From Arachnopeziza araneosa (lineage: Eukaryota > Ascomycota > Leotiomycetes > Helotiales > Arachnopezizaceae), in assembly GCA_003988855.1 (NCBI GenBank), contig QYAI01000145.1:1-64000 (forward strand): a DNA stretch of 64,000 nucleotides. The letters are read 5' to 3'. A program made the position numbers and the translations under genes. The notes under the pieces are model-generated. The model searched no databases and was not told the origin of the DNA. It worked only from the letters and a program-made list of their open reading frames with translations. Within the stretch, counting starts at the first letter, position 1. Every line of letters starts with the position of its first letter. Shown one piece after another: positions 9,852 to 21,990 of this stretch.

Positions 9852-11156
9852 TGCGAAATGAAGAGAAATAAGTTCGCAGCAGTGAAATAGAGGACCTGAT
9901 GGAAGGCGGTGAAGGGAAGGATGTGGATGGAAGGCGGTGAAAGGAAGAAGGTGGATGGATCAGCCTTAGGTTTGCTAACAAAGGTTAAGCGAGAATAGGA
10001 GTTGAGAAGGTGGAGCGTGAAAGGGAGAGAGTGATTGAAAGAGGTGAATGGAAGAAGGTGAATGGAATAAGGTGAATGGAAGAAGGTGAATGGAAGAAGG
10101 TGAATGGAAGAAGGTGAATGGAAGAAGGTGAATGGAAGAGGGTGAATGGAAGAAGGTGAATGGATCAGCCTCTGCTAATAAAGATTGAACGAGAATAAAG
10201 ATTTCAGAAGGCGTAGATTCTGGCCACAGCCTTATTTATCGGAGCCAAACCTGAGCCTGCGGATGTGGCTCGCAGCAAGATAACTGGTAGCCAAAGCGTA
10301 GAGGAAGTATACGAGAAACAGAGCGAGTCTAATTTAGCATTGAAGGTGACGATAAGACTTATTTGAGGCTTCCTACCTTGCTTCTTCATATCCTACAGGT
10401 TCGCAAATCAATGACTAAATCACTTTTAGAGCATCTTTAAAGGAGCTCACCTTCTTCCACCCTAAATATGGGATTCACTTGGTCATGGGGGCTCACCTTT
10501 ATTCTTCTAGCCTTCCATAAGAAGACAAACAACAATCGTTTACAAAATCAAAAAGTCTTCGATGGCCTGAAAACTGATCGCATCTGGCAATAATTACGGC
10601 TTCATCTATCAGTTCTGCATGAAGTCGCCTAATTATCTTGCTTCCCACAGAACCGTTGTGTTCCTCAAAACCTAGTCCCAACCGCAAGAGTATTTTCTTG
10701 TATGTCAAGAATATTCATTTCCCATAAGAGAACTAAACGTATTGTAGATATTGGTTTCCCTGCCTAGAATAGCTCGTACTCTAACCGCGTACTGCAATCC
10801 TTCTTAACAACATCTCTACCTGTAGCTTCGAAATCATAAAGCTGTGTTAATAAGTAGTGCTAGGTTTAGCTTATTGGCGAGAAAAGATTGTTGGTACAAT
10901 CATGAAAATTGAGTAGCCATCTTCTCAAGGACACGGTGCCAAAATCCAATACAAGATGCTTACGCTGACATGGATACTACCATGGTTTTATCCCACTCAG
11001 GATAATTACACACTTGCGATTCCAGATCTTAGTGGCATGGAATTTTTCTTTTACACTCCGGCTACTTTGGATCCACAAGGTAAGAAACTTTGGTATGATA
11101 GACATTATTTGCACCTTGTTAACAATCTTTACGTCGGTATTTAGACGGTTTGATGT
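9852..11156. other. Intergenic stretch with minisatellite
   Basis: Contains degenerate GGAAGGCGGTGAA-type repeats (about 9897-9960) and the regular 14-bp array described separately. Short open frames at 10204-10389 and 10499-10708 (minus) and 10956-11144 (plus) occur. The second of these (69 codons, with GFEEHNGSVGSKIIRRLHAE) has some protein-like character but no clean gene model could be built. Confidence 0.5.
10037..10162. repeat. Minisatellite, nine 14-bp units
   Basis: Nine consecutive units of GAAGAAGGTGAATG with few mismatches (GAAAGAGG in the first, GAATAAGG in the third, GAAGAGGG in the eighth). The array is purine-strand biased. On both sides the motif TGGATCAGCCT followed by a CTAA..AAGR...GCGAGAATA-like segment recurs (about 9955-9998 and 10160-10200), so the array appears to lie inside a larger duplicated unit. 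Copy number is likely to vary between isolates. Confidence 0.9.
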
Positions 11157-11909
11157 TTAATCCGATCCACCAACGGTAATCTTCGCTGTCCCATTGCTAT
11201 CCTGCCCCTCAGTAGCTATTATCATATAGTTTTGCGTCCCTAGCTTCAATCCCGCCTTTTCCCAAGCATCAAAATGATTCTTAGTTGTTATTGTTCCATT
11301 AACCTTCCCAAGTGTCAGATTCCCTCCACTCCTCACACTCCAAAATTGAGGAAAAGTAGCAGTTCCTATTATACTCGGCTCTTTCACTCGCATCTTGGTG
11401 AAAATCTGATAATTTGAGCCATCACTAGTAAAATTCGCTTTCATGGTGGCGTTTGGGCTATCATATGGAACGTGAGTTCCATAGTATTCGGTAATATAGT
11501 ATTCTACCAAAGGGTTGGTCGTCCAGCCATAGAGAGAAAGGTAAGCATTGCCGTTTGGGGAGAAAGTGCCAGTGAAGTTGACAGTTCTATATAATTCAGC
11601 GTCTATCTTCATTGAAATTTTTTGACAACGAATTTGGTTGACTTACCTGGAGCCTGCAGGTTTCCATCCTTTGCCACAAACAAAATTTCCTTTATTTCCA
11701 GACCAAGTCACTTCATACTCCCCTCCAGGCCCACTGGTATATTTATCTTTTGCCGTACCATCGCTCCAAGAGGACGAGAAAAAACTGGCAACATCACTAT
11801 TTGATGTGAGAGATGAATCAGGATCGAAGTCGAGACCCTTCTCAGAGAAACAGCCCACAACAAAAATCAAGAAAACCAAGAGGTGGTTGAACATTGCGAC
11901 CTTCTTCAA
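11157..11909 (-). CDS. GH11 endo-1,4-beta-xylanase, secreted
   Basis: Two exons (11909-11647 and 11586-11157) with a 60-bp intron give 230 residues, the usual size for a single-domain GH11 enzyme. A signal peptide covers about residues 1-22 (HLLVFLIFVVGCFSEKG). GH11 blocks are clear: GPGGEYEVTWSGNKGNFVCG, FSPNGNAYLSLYGWTTNP, LVEYYITEYYGTH, EPSIIGTATFPQFWSVR and NHFDAWEKAGL. The nucleophile is expected at Glu116 (in PLVEYY) and the acid/base at Glu214 (in IIATEGQ), and both are present. The splice joins KPAGSR to TVNFTG. The enzyme cleaves internal bonds of xylan outside the cell. A CE5-CBM1 esterase 5 kb away is a plausible partner in wall breakdown. There is no carbohydrate-binding module. 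Confidence 0.95.
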
Positions 11910-13491
11910 CTCTTAGATCTTTAAAACCAGAATTTCGATCCTTTATTTATATTTCAACCCGGCCCGAAGATTTTTTCCAGATGTTTAAGGTGAGAGAAAG
12001 GAACCAGGATTGAAATGAAAATCCGGGGAAAATGCCGCATGATGCTCTTCCAGTCGTAATCACTACTAGCAGTGATAAATTAAAGGCATCTATATAAGAA
12101 GTTTCGCGGCTGTTGTATTTCTGGTTTAAGTGCCGAGTTTTGCCTATGGTTAAATATAAACTCTGTTTCGGTGAAATCATTGTCGCACGAATCAGCTCTT
12201 TCGTATCAGTTCATAATCTTGAAACGAATTTCTGGATTCAGTGCGTAATCTCCATCCAAACGACTTGCTACATATATAAGAAATGCAAAAGATAATTCGA
12301 CTTGAAATATCGCACAGATATATGTTCATGGTCCATAAATTTGGTCGCACCTCTTGATTTGACATATTCTTCTCTCAACTGAACGCCATCTGTTTCATGT
12401 CTTTGGCGTTCCCTTGGGACCAGCATTCGGGACTTCCCTAACAAATAAGGTCGACGTGCGTCAGCCAGCTCCAGTTTAGCGTCAAGTTACGACCAGTGTA
12501 CCGCACGAGTCTCCATTTCGCTGATGCAAGATGCAGCCACCCTGTAGGGGCCTCCCAAAAAGGGTAAATGAACCGAAACCTTCCACAGGCAAGGCTAGTC
12601 ATTACCCCACCTTGATATAACGTCAATGTCCTTCGCAGAATTCCATACCCTTCAGGAGTGCAAGGCCGTGTTAAAGGTAGAGTCGTATGGTTCGCAGGGC
12701 GGAAGAGGTTTTTTTGCCATCGATTCCTAAGGTAGACTGCAAAGTTACGGATCGAAGTTGCGGGAACGCTGGGGAATTTGGAAGCAGCCAACTTCCATCA
12801 TTCGAGGCGTCCAGTTATCGCACTTTTTCTCTGATAAGGATTCGACAGGATTTGACATTTCCGCGTTGCTGTCGTCGTTGTGGTGTGAGCACGCGACAAC
12901 CGCATTGGCTGCTCGAGGAGCACAAAGGACTGAATGATCTTTACGCCTGAAACACAACAAAAGGTCGCAGGATCTTGTCTCCTCATCAGAGACGGATCAG
13001 CATTCACGATACAGGAAATGTGGAAAAGAATGGTGGTGGGAGAGGAAAGGATTCGAGAAACCGAAACATGCCGTCAGTGTGGCTGCAAGACTCTCAGCCC
13101 CCATTGCGGGGCCCCAGCTCCCCTTCGAGGCTGATTTTTCCACATGTCTCAGTAACAACAATGAGCTTCTATCCTTTTCTCTCTCTCCATACTGAAATCT
13201 ATTCAGATCATCTTTCCAGGTCGCTTCTCAGGCCAGATGGTAGTAACGAGATGAAACGAGACAAAATAACCTGTACTGCTTCTCACGTAGGGCAAGCTAA
13301 GCCCAACAGACCGCGTGCTGGTCGATCATTCGTTTTTAGCCAATGATTCATTGATCTAGCCAAGATATCATCCCGCCTTCAGATGACGCTATTGGGTCTA
13401 GCAACACCGGTAATTTATATTAAAAATCGTGTTGGGTAAACATTCCAATCTTGTTTTTCTCACCACACTTCATCCATTCGAGAATTCAAAC
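11910..13491. other. Intergenic, divergent promoters of xylanase and MFS transporter
   Basis: 1.6 kb between divergent genes. Overlapping open frames on both strands between 12430 and 13350 shadow each other and show no domain. I found no repeat array or RNA gene. The region presumably holds the promoters of the xylanase (minus) and the sugar-type transporter (plus). Confidence 0.5.
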
Positions 13492-15552
13492 ATGTCAGCA
13501 ACTTCCAGCTCCCAGCCTGTTCCTGGAAATCATGGAAAAGAGGCAGGCGGGATCGAAAAAAATCTCGCGAGCGGAGACGATTTAGAGAACAGAGACGATG
13601 CATCTTACGGTGTCGAAGATGCCGCAGCAATCCCCAAAGGCACTCTCGACCCTGTTTATGAAGCCAAAGCACGAGTGCTAAATCATGCCGTGAGTTCCTA
13701 TCTCGGCACATGACACTTCCTAATTTTTTTTAGATCCAAGAGATTGGGATGGGTTGGTATCAATGGCAGCTTTTCATTGTCGTTGGCTTTGGTTGGGCAA
13801 ATGACAACATGGTAAGAGAATCCCCGGGCTCTATCAGTCCTTTGTTATTCTTGCTCCTGAATCAGAGTATTTCAAGTGAAACGAAGCGTCGGGAAATCGT
13901 AAAGTCGGAGCTTAAATACCACAATCTTTACTCTACCAAAATCAATTAAAATTCTCGACAATAAAATATAAGTATCTAAGAGCTAAGCATTTTAAGTTTT
14001 AAGTGCTTGTTTAAGACGAGTATTCACATTTTGCGGTTTTGATTTTTTCGTTTGTCGAAGACGAATTTTACCCGCCTCGAAGGAAAATGCTAACGCCGGG
14101 GTTCCAGTGGCCAATTGTAACCTCCTTAATCTGTGCGTATCTTGGGTCGCACAGCGTTCTCTCTAACAAGAAAAGTCACTCCAATCACGAATGAGTTCTC
14201 GCCTTCCAGACCCCCGCTCCTCAGTCTGGCCCAAAATATCGGTCTTCTTGCTGGTGCCATGTTCTGGGGATTCGGTTGCGATCTGTTTGGAAGAAGGTGG
14301 GCATTTAACTTGACTCTTGGTGTCACAGCTGTCTTTGGCCTCATTGCGGCTGGGTCACCAAATTTTGCAGCAATCGGTTGCTTTGCGGCGCTCTGGAGTT
14401 TTGGCGTAGGTGGAAATCTCCCGGTGGACTCGGCTGTTTTCTTGGAATTCCTTCCCGGTTCTCATCAATATCTCCTCACAATCCTATCCATCGACTGGGC
14501 TCTTGCCCAAGTTCTAGCAACCTTGATCGCTTGGCCTCTTTTGGGAAATCTAACATGCGGAGAAAAGGAGAAGCCTTGTACACGATCTGAGAACATGGGA
14601 TGGAGATACTTCGTCATCGTCATGGGAATCATCTCACTGATTGAGTTCTTCGTTCGATTTGTGTTTTTCACAGTGTATGAATCGCCAAAATATTTGATGG
14701 GCAAAGGACGAGATGAGGAGGCTGTCAAGGTCGTCCATGAGGTTGCGAGGCGTAATGGAAAAACATCGAATCGTGAGTAATTACTCCTTCGGCATGGTCT
14801 AATCTGACATTGGTAGTAACTCTCGCGGATCTGGAGGCTTGTGGATCTCTTGAAGCTGACGCATCCGCCAATCTGAAGCGCAACCTTCAGAAAGTCAATC
14901 TGACCCATGTGCGAGCTCTCTTTGCGAACAAGAAACTGGCTTACTCGACCTCTTTGATCATGCTCGTATGGGCTTTCATCGGACTGGCTTATCCACTCTA
15001 CAATGCTTTCCTTCCATACCTGCAAGCCATTCGAGGCGCCAAGTTTGGAGATGGATCAACATATCTTACGTACCGAAACTCTTTGATTATCGCGGTGCTC
15101 GGGGTACCTGGAACTTTGCTGGGTGGCTTTCTTGTCGAGACCAAAATCGGAAGAAAAGGAACTCTGGCAATATCCACAGTCTTGACTGGAGTGTTCCTAT
15201 ATGCTTCAACCACAGCTCTAACATCAGAAGCTTTACTGGGGTGGAACTGTGCATTCAGTTTCTTCAGCAATATTATGTATGCGGTTCTTTACGCATATAC
15301 ACCAGAAATCTTCGCAACGAAAGATCGAGGTACTGGGAATGCTTTAACAGCAACAGCTAATCGTATCTTTGGAATTATGGCTGTAAGTTTTCCACTCGTT
15401 TTGATACCTCGCTGACTGAGTAGCCAATCATTGCAATGTATGCCAACCTGCAGACATCTGCTCCTGTCTACACAAGTGGAGCTCTTTTTATGGTAGCAGG
15501 TTTGGCAGTTGCAGCTTTACCATTTGAGCCTCGTGGGAAGGCAAGTTTGTGA
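13492..15552 (+). CDS. MFS transporter, SV2/sugar-transporter type
   Basis: Six exons (13492-13689, 13734-13811, 14108-14132, 14176-14772, 14817-15382, 15424-15552) give 530 residues. A soluble N-terminus leads to QWQLFIVVGFGWANDNMWPI. The MFS signature between helices 2 and 3 is GFGCDLFGRRWAF. Later blocks are GGNLPVDSAVFLEF, YESPKYLMGKGRDEEA and YTPEIFATKDRGTGNALT. This pattern fits fungal SV2-like / sugar-porter-like permeases; the substrate is not readable. Exon 3 is only 25 nt and intron 2 is 296 bp, far longer than the others. The ATG at 13492 is preferred over the in-frame one at 13429, which would add a Phe/Leu-rich leader. Its position between the xylanase and the wall esterase suggests uptake of a plant-derived sugar or acid (inference). 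Confidence 0.87.
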
Positions 15553-16846
15553 TCCAAAGGAAGATACCTCTTGTTTGCGAGTTTTTAATGTCTGTTGACG
15601 ATGAGTTTATCTCAGAATGGAGTCAGAAAAAGGTTTTGGAGCTCCAAGCTCAGAAGGAAAATGTTTAATTTGATGTCAACCATATGGAAAGCAAGTTCGT
15701 AACAAGTTGATTAATAATTGCTTTTTAGGAGCGAAGTACGCTTCCAAGACTCTTGCCTTGTCTATGCGAACATTCAAACCCCGCATCATTATTTTCTTCT
15801 CTTCAAAAGAGCCACTAGATCCACTTCTTTTTATGAATACTAAAGCTCAGAATGGACCTCCGTTTAACCGTAACCTGTGGGTAACGCATTGTACTCTCGA
15901 ATATTGTGCGCAAACTATAATTGGTACAATTATGAATGGGAAGCTGAAACGAGACTGCCATATCCACTATTCAGAACATGACACTCATGGATGCAACTCA
16001 AAGCAGTAAGACATTACCAGTGTTTATCTCAAATCCTAATAATAGCCGACTATTCATAAGCGAACCAGCAAGATTCGGAGCCCAGCCTTGGTTTCCTACC
16101 TTATTCTCAAATGGGAACGCACCTCGAAAAGGAATACGGAACCCTAGAAAGGTAGCGCACTTGCTTTGCCATGCCATTTGATGTAACTTCTCGAGTAGTG
16201 CATGCTGCAATCTGCCGGAGAAGGTTACTAACAGTCGAACGGCTCCCCACGAACCACGACACGTCTCATCAAAGAGCCCTATATCTCCAATATGGTGCAC
16301 AGGGTCGAAAGACTCCTCAGCCGTACTTATCACATGCGACCACAAACATTAATATCGACTTAGGCAACTGCAGAACTCTACAAAATTTAAAGACCTTTCG
16401 GAGAATTCTTCTGTAAGCCGGTAGGTAATAGCCAATGCTCCGCTACACCCCTCATCTTATGGGGTTCATTATTCCTTGACCACAATCGTTTCAGCAGCCG
16501 TGAAATCCCACATCTTCTTAATGCTTCCTAGGCCCAAAAATAAAGTGCTTCAAGTCCACTCAGTACGGAACATTCATTGGATGAGACCATGTCTCCCCCG
16601 AGTAAGGATAGGAAGTTGAAGCTGATATTCGTGATCCTTCGCTTACGATTGGCAGAGTGGCCCTGTATTTAGAAAAGTCCTTTTATGCTTTTGTTATCTC
16701 TTCTGCTACCGAGAATGGACTAGAATATTCACGACAACATGAATTGCACAGTAAATTACAAATATAAAAATTTAGACTTTTCGTATGTACAATTGAGCCA
16801 TGTAAATATATACAAGAACGTGAATTTCTCTTGCAACCACACATTT
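15553..16846. other. Intergenic between convergent MFS and CE5 genes
   Basis: 1.3 kb between two convergent genes. Open frames are short, overlap on opposite strands (for example 15998-16345 minus against 16171-16416 plus) and have no recognisable features. No repeat or RNA gene seen. Confidence 0.5.
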
Positions 16847-17919
16847 TTAAAGACACTGAGAATAATATGCGTTTGAAGCCGTACATTTATATGGGCTCAC
16901 ACAGCTTGTAGCGCCTGTCCATCCGATGCCACCACTACAAATTGTAAGTTTTGAGAATAAAATAAAAATATAATTGGAGCTTACCATTGTCCCCAGTGTG
17001 CCGCACTTCCAGATCCAGATCCAGATCCAGATCCAGATCCAGATCCAGATGTAGGGGAGCTTGAAACAGCGGTGGTGGTGGTGGAGCCTCCAGTTGGAGA
17101 GGTTGTACCGGTGCTGCTGAGTTTGCTCTCAATGAATTTCAAGGCAGCTTGACCATACTCAGTGCCATATCCTTGATGGGTGTTGGCATCGTTTCCGTTG
17201 CAGCAATATGGATCTGCTGCGTCACAATATGATTGGATGTTGGATGCGTAAGGGCAGGTGAAGCCAGTTGGGCGTGGGGCAAACTAGAATCATCAATACG
17301 ACATCATAGAAAGTGATGGGAAACATACTCCAGATGCTTGGCAAGTGCCAACATTGTATGGGAGACCTGGAATATGGCGGGGGTCACCCATGAAGATAGC
17401 AGCCTTAATGTTCTTAAGAGCTGTGGCAGAGAGTGGGTAAGATGAGGCAGAGAGGCCTTCATTGGTATCTCCACCACCACAGTAGACATCGTCAAATACT
17501 TGTCCACCCTATAGTAATTAGAGAAGTTCACCATACATCCAATTTTAAAAAAAAAAAATTGGGCTTACTTGAGAGTATCCAACCAAAACAAGTTGAGTAG
17601 TAGGACACGAAGCGGCGAAAGAGTTGATAGCGCTGGCAGCAGCAGCAACACCTGCAACTTCTGAGGCTGCGTAGCTGTCACCTCCACAGGATGACTGTCC
17701 TCCACAAGCTGGGTAGTTGAGAGCCTCAGATGTCGAGCCTGGATACGCGGCAAGGACCAAGTTCACAACAACACCAGCTGTGCCATATCCTGCCGGTGCA
17801 GTGGTCTCTCTTGCTCCAAAAACATGAATGTTAGGACAAGCACGTTGGGCAAGGTCGAGAGGAGTAGCGACACTGAGGCCGAGGATAGAGAAAATTGCTG
17901 CTGCGACGCTGGCACGCAT
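16847..17919 (-). CDS. CE5 esterase (acetylxylan esterase/cutinase family) with C-terminal CBM1
   Basis: Four exons (17919-17569, 17508-17329, 17283-16985, 16934-16847) give 305 residues. The signal peptide is about residues 1-19. The alpha/beta-hydrolase core has the nucleophile elbow GYSQGG (Ser116), created across the first splice, with Asp201 in CDAADPYCC and His213 in NTHQGYG completing the expected triad. A Thr/Ser-rich linker (about 233-256) runs into an (SG)n tract (about 256-270), then a CBM1 cellulose-binding module, AAHWGQCGGIGWTGATSC, ending YYSQCL. The CBM1 starts in exon 3 and is completed in exon 4. CE5 with CBM1 is typical of acetylxylan esterases that remove acetyl groups from wall xylan, complementing the GH11 xylanase nearby. 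A cutinase is less likely because of the CBM1. Confidence 0.94.
17009..17050 (-). repeat. Coding hexanucleotide repeat, seven units
   Basis: Seven perfect copies of CCAGAT on the plus strand (ATCTGG on the coding strand) encode the Ser-Gly linker between the esterase domain and the CBM1 of the CE5 protein. Each unit adds two residues without breaking the frame, so linker length can drift by slippage. Confidence 0.92.
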
Positions 17920-20900
17920 GTTGATTATTCGTGAAGAGAATTGAGAAAGATAGTAAAAGTGAACTAGTTGCTATCGAGCTCTTCTTTCATCCTGAAGTCA
18001 GAAGAGCTTTATATCTCCTGAATCTTTCAATATCAAGCTTTCGGTATAAACGTCGAATCATGTCGGTCTACTTTGATCCGTTGCTCCGCCTGATTTATCC
18101 GCGGAGGTTTACCGGTGTGGGGATCGGGATCTGGGGAAATATAGGGGGAAATGTGGAGAAAATGTTGAGTTTCATTGACGGCGACCTGATCGGGGTCGAG
18201 TGAATGTAGAAAAGATTCAACGGAGGCAACGGAACAGAACGAGATTTCAGGGGGGATGGAAACGGCCACACGCGGACGTGCACAATAAAGGCTAAATGGA
18301 GACGCCTCCCGAAAGGCACCCAAAGCAATCTATTCCCACCGCTTCTTACTTGTCCTCGTGTCATGCGCCCGCAAAGGCGCTCGGCAATCTGGCAGGAGGC
18401 TCCAACATCCATGTAAAACGGTGCGCGGGAAACGTTGATCCATCCTCATCTTCATTGTGGGCTGTTGAGGGGCGAGTTCCTAGTCTGACTAACAGGAGCG
18501 ACACGGCAAGTCACAGCCTCGCTAGGAAAGTGTACAAATTCCACATAAATGTCCAGATTTGACCTAGTTCAAGCTCTAAAGGGGATATCTCTTCGATCGC
18601 CACGAGGAGCAAATCTTGCTGTTGGTTGCATCGGAACATTCGGTGCTTCAGCTCATGAATATTCCCAACAGAGAAGAATTGTAAATATAGCTTTGAGAAA
18701 TGCTAGAAAGAAAGAGCTTAGAGCATATCAAGTGTATCTTTGTATTCCTTCAAATGAAAACAAAGCGTGGTAATCGAAAGCTTAGATGATTTAACAGTGG
18801 GCGCAGCGCTTGCATTACCACAATTTCGTACCACGTAACAGAACTTCAAGCACTTGCAGCCATCATTGCTCAAGGAAATTGTATTGGTTTTATCTTAATA
18901 CGGTAAGAACTCGATGATATCGTTTCCAGTCACCCAAATTTTCTGGGTCGTGGAGTCAAGATACATCTCCAGCCTTCTTGCTCCATTGAAATCACACCTC
19001 AAATCTCTAACGCAAAATAGAAAAAAGATCACCATAGATGATCCAGTAACGTGTGAGAGTTTGAAACTCCCCGACTAAAAGGAGAAGGGACGTTGTATTA
19101 ACCGCTACATTCACTGTGGAGTGAGCGCTACTCAACTTTCGGATACGCTCAAGTGACATCGACAAGCATCCTCGCCCAGATCCACGGAAGATGTTCCGCA
19201 GGTGCATCGGACTATTTCCCAAAAGAGCATTCAGCCTGATAGTGGATTTTTATGTTTTTGAGAGCTGGCCATAGATATAATCGCATATCGGAGCAATGGA
19301 AGAATCGAAGGTAACTGTAGCTTCGAGTCTCGCATCCATGTTGTTGCATAAGCTCAGTGAAGGATCTTCTACCCGCAGTGTCATTGACTTCGTGTGCCAC
19401 GGCCACGGCCTCCGAAACTTGCAGCGTGATCTGCTTCGGTTTCATGGACGACCGTTGTGAAAGCTGCTTCTGTCGAAACAAACGGATTCTTCTTTCAATC
19501 AACTCGACTGAGTGTACGCCCGATAGCCTTGTCGGCACCAGCACAAGTTCCCACATATTAATCGACGTTATTGGACCCATTTGCTTTAGATTCGACGGTA
19601 TTACGCTCAAGAATGAAAGGCAGCCGAAGTGTGGCAAAGAGAATCTGCTGGAGGTTGGACAATCAGAAGGTGGGCTATTGATGTACGCCACGACAATTGC
19701 TGACTTGGAACGGCTTCTCCGAGCCGTTCAGATCTTGCGGTGAACGGTACAATGCTCCGTTGCGCCTAGAAACATTCAATCTCGCCCGTGTACCTTCCAG
19801 CCGTCCGCGTATGACTTCTCAGCCTTGATCTCAGCTGGCCATATTCAGGGGATTATTGCAGGTGTTCTTGACCATCCCAATAGGGTGAGAACAAGTGTAG
19901 ACTTTGATTTCTTGCGTATTTGATTGCGGCCCCAAGCTTCTCCTCGACGCGTCTACCTTCACTTCTGTATTGCTCTGATCCGCTAGACCAAAGGCTATAT
20001 CTTGCCAGCTATCGCAGAGCTTCTACAGCCAGTCTTTATCGCAAATCCTCATCTCCTAGACAGCATGCTATGCAGATACGTTGGCACACACTATCATATC
20101 CGTATTCCCAAACAGCTAGCATGGTGGCAGAGATTTGGAGCACTAAGAGTAGCTAGAGAAGCACGCTTGGCCGTTGGGTATTCGGGATGGTAGGAGGTTT
20201 TCGTACTAGATCGCGATGGAGGGCTATTAAGGTGAATCATGTCTGCACATGAAGAGGTAGTCCTCTAAATCTCATTGTCGTTGTCGGTGATTGAAGCAAT
20301 GTGTCCAGAGAAAAGATGGGATATTTGTTTAAGAAGAGGAATCTTAGCAAGCGGAAGCTTCATCAATAGCCTACAGAGCCGAAGTTGGCCCGAGCGCCAC
20401 AACAATGAACGACATCACAGACATTGGGTTTATTGCAACGAAATATTTTACAGCTGAACTTGTCAATACAACTCACTCTTTGCGGTAACTAATATTTTAT
20501 ATCAGCTCGTCGAGGTGACAGAGTCAGAATAGCACCTCCCCCATCTCCCCTACTGTACAAAAGCAGACTGAACACTCTATTTAGATCTTTGGCACCAGAC
20601 ATCTCACCTGCTCTTAGTTCGCACGTCAAATGAGTGGGAATTTTCTCATACCTGGTTCACCATCCTTCAGCTCGATTGCGAGCGGATTCCCCTCCGCGAT
20701 AACCCCACATCGCTGGGACAGGAACGCTCAGCAGTCAGGACTCGAGTATACTTACCTTCTTCCATTCTCTATCAAACTTAGCTTGGTTCGTGTGATGAAA
20801 TGCTCGACTTGATGCACATACTTTGAATCGAGTAATGTGAGAAATCCCATCCTTTATACCTCTATACTCTGGTTCTCAATTTCTAAACAGCCAGCGTCAG

Positions 20901-21990
20901 AGTGTTATCTTGCTCGATGAGAAATAAATTTGTTCTTTTCTAGATTACCCGGAAAATCCAATTTCATCTTCCATCAAATCACACTATTTAAAATCCATCT
21001 CAGATTGTCGAAACCAATCATTGACATTATTCCTTCCATTTCCGGCCCAAACTCTCTTCTCATATAAACTCTCCTCTTCTTATTTTTCCGGTTCTGCTTC
21101 TCCATCGACACATCATATGAGTCCCGACATGCAAACTGATAGCTAGGCAAATGAACGTTCGTTTGCCGCCCAAGCTCTTAATTTTCTTTTCATCTATTCT
21201 GATCAAGGTTTCACTATAAACTACTCCAACACTCATTGATAGAGATCCAGCAACGGATCAACAGGACATGTTTCGATACCTAACAGCAACACGGCCTTCT
21301 ACCACGGCCTTTGGTGGACAGGAGATCTGGGGTAAGATAAAACCCGCAAGGTCAACGGTGTTCTATGTCAAACTCGAGAAATAATAAAACTTAAGGAGGG
21401 GAAAGAGTCGTTGAATAAGCATAGTTGGAGAACAGAGTAAGCAGATAATTTTCCTTGGCAGAGCGGCCCATCGCTATTTAGGGAGAGCAAAATAAATACA
21501 AGCAGCGTTGCAGGAGCTATAGATACTCATTCTGAATCGCAGACGGGAGGATCTTGAACGATCCCAGATCCGCAAGAAAACTCCTCCTATAAAACCAATG
21601 TTATCCAGCCATTCCACAAACAAAACCCGACACCAACCGTCCTTACAATCACATTCCATAGAGGCAAGCCTCTCAATCTCTCTTAGGGCGTAGGCTGGGA
21701 TGATATACTGTACGACCATATCCACGCGCCTCGCTCCTCTCGTGCAATTAACCGGTCAGCGCCGCCAGGGCTTGCAGGCCCAATGGGACCCCGATCAGAA
21801 GGCCCTTCGATTGACCAATCGCTGCGACGCTGCGTCGCATCCCAGCTCCGATAGACCTGCACGACTGGACGGGCGATGGCTCGCGTCCTTATCAGATGCA
21901 GCATGGGATGGAGCTCATCCCAGCATCGTCATTCTGGAAGATTTAAGATCGACCACCCCGGATAGCGATGGTGATGATGCATCCGCAAAC
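17920..21990. other. 4-kb stretch without a convincing gene
   Basis: The longest open frames are 19212-19691 (minus, 159 codons) and 19357-19743 (plus, 128 codons), which overlap on opposite strands so at most one is real; neither has a domain I recognise. A 74-codon frame at 18549-18773 and a 63-codon frame at 20002-20193 look mildly protein-like. I see no terminal inverted repeats, reverse transcriptase or transposase motif. The sequence upstream of 21991 is the promoter of the ACS permease; the frame is open back to an ATG at 21700. Confidence 0.45.

Noticed and set aside
19212..19743. Overlapping frames of 159 (minus) and 128 (plus) codons
   Set aside because: They lie over each other on opposite strands, have no recognisable motif, and neither has flanking exons that extend it.
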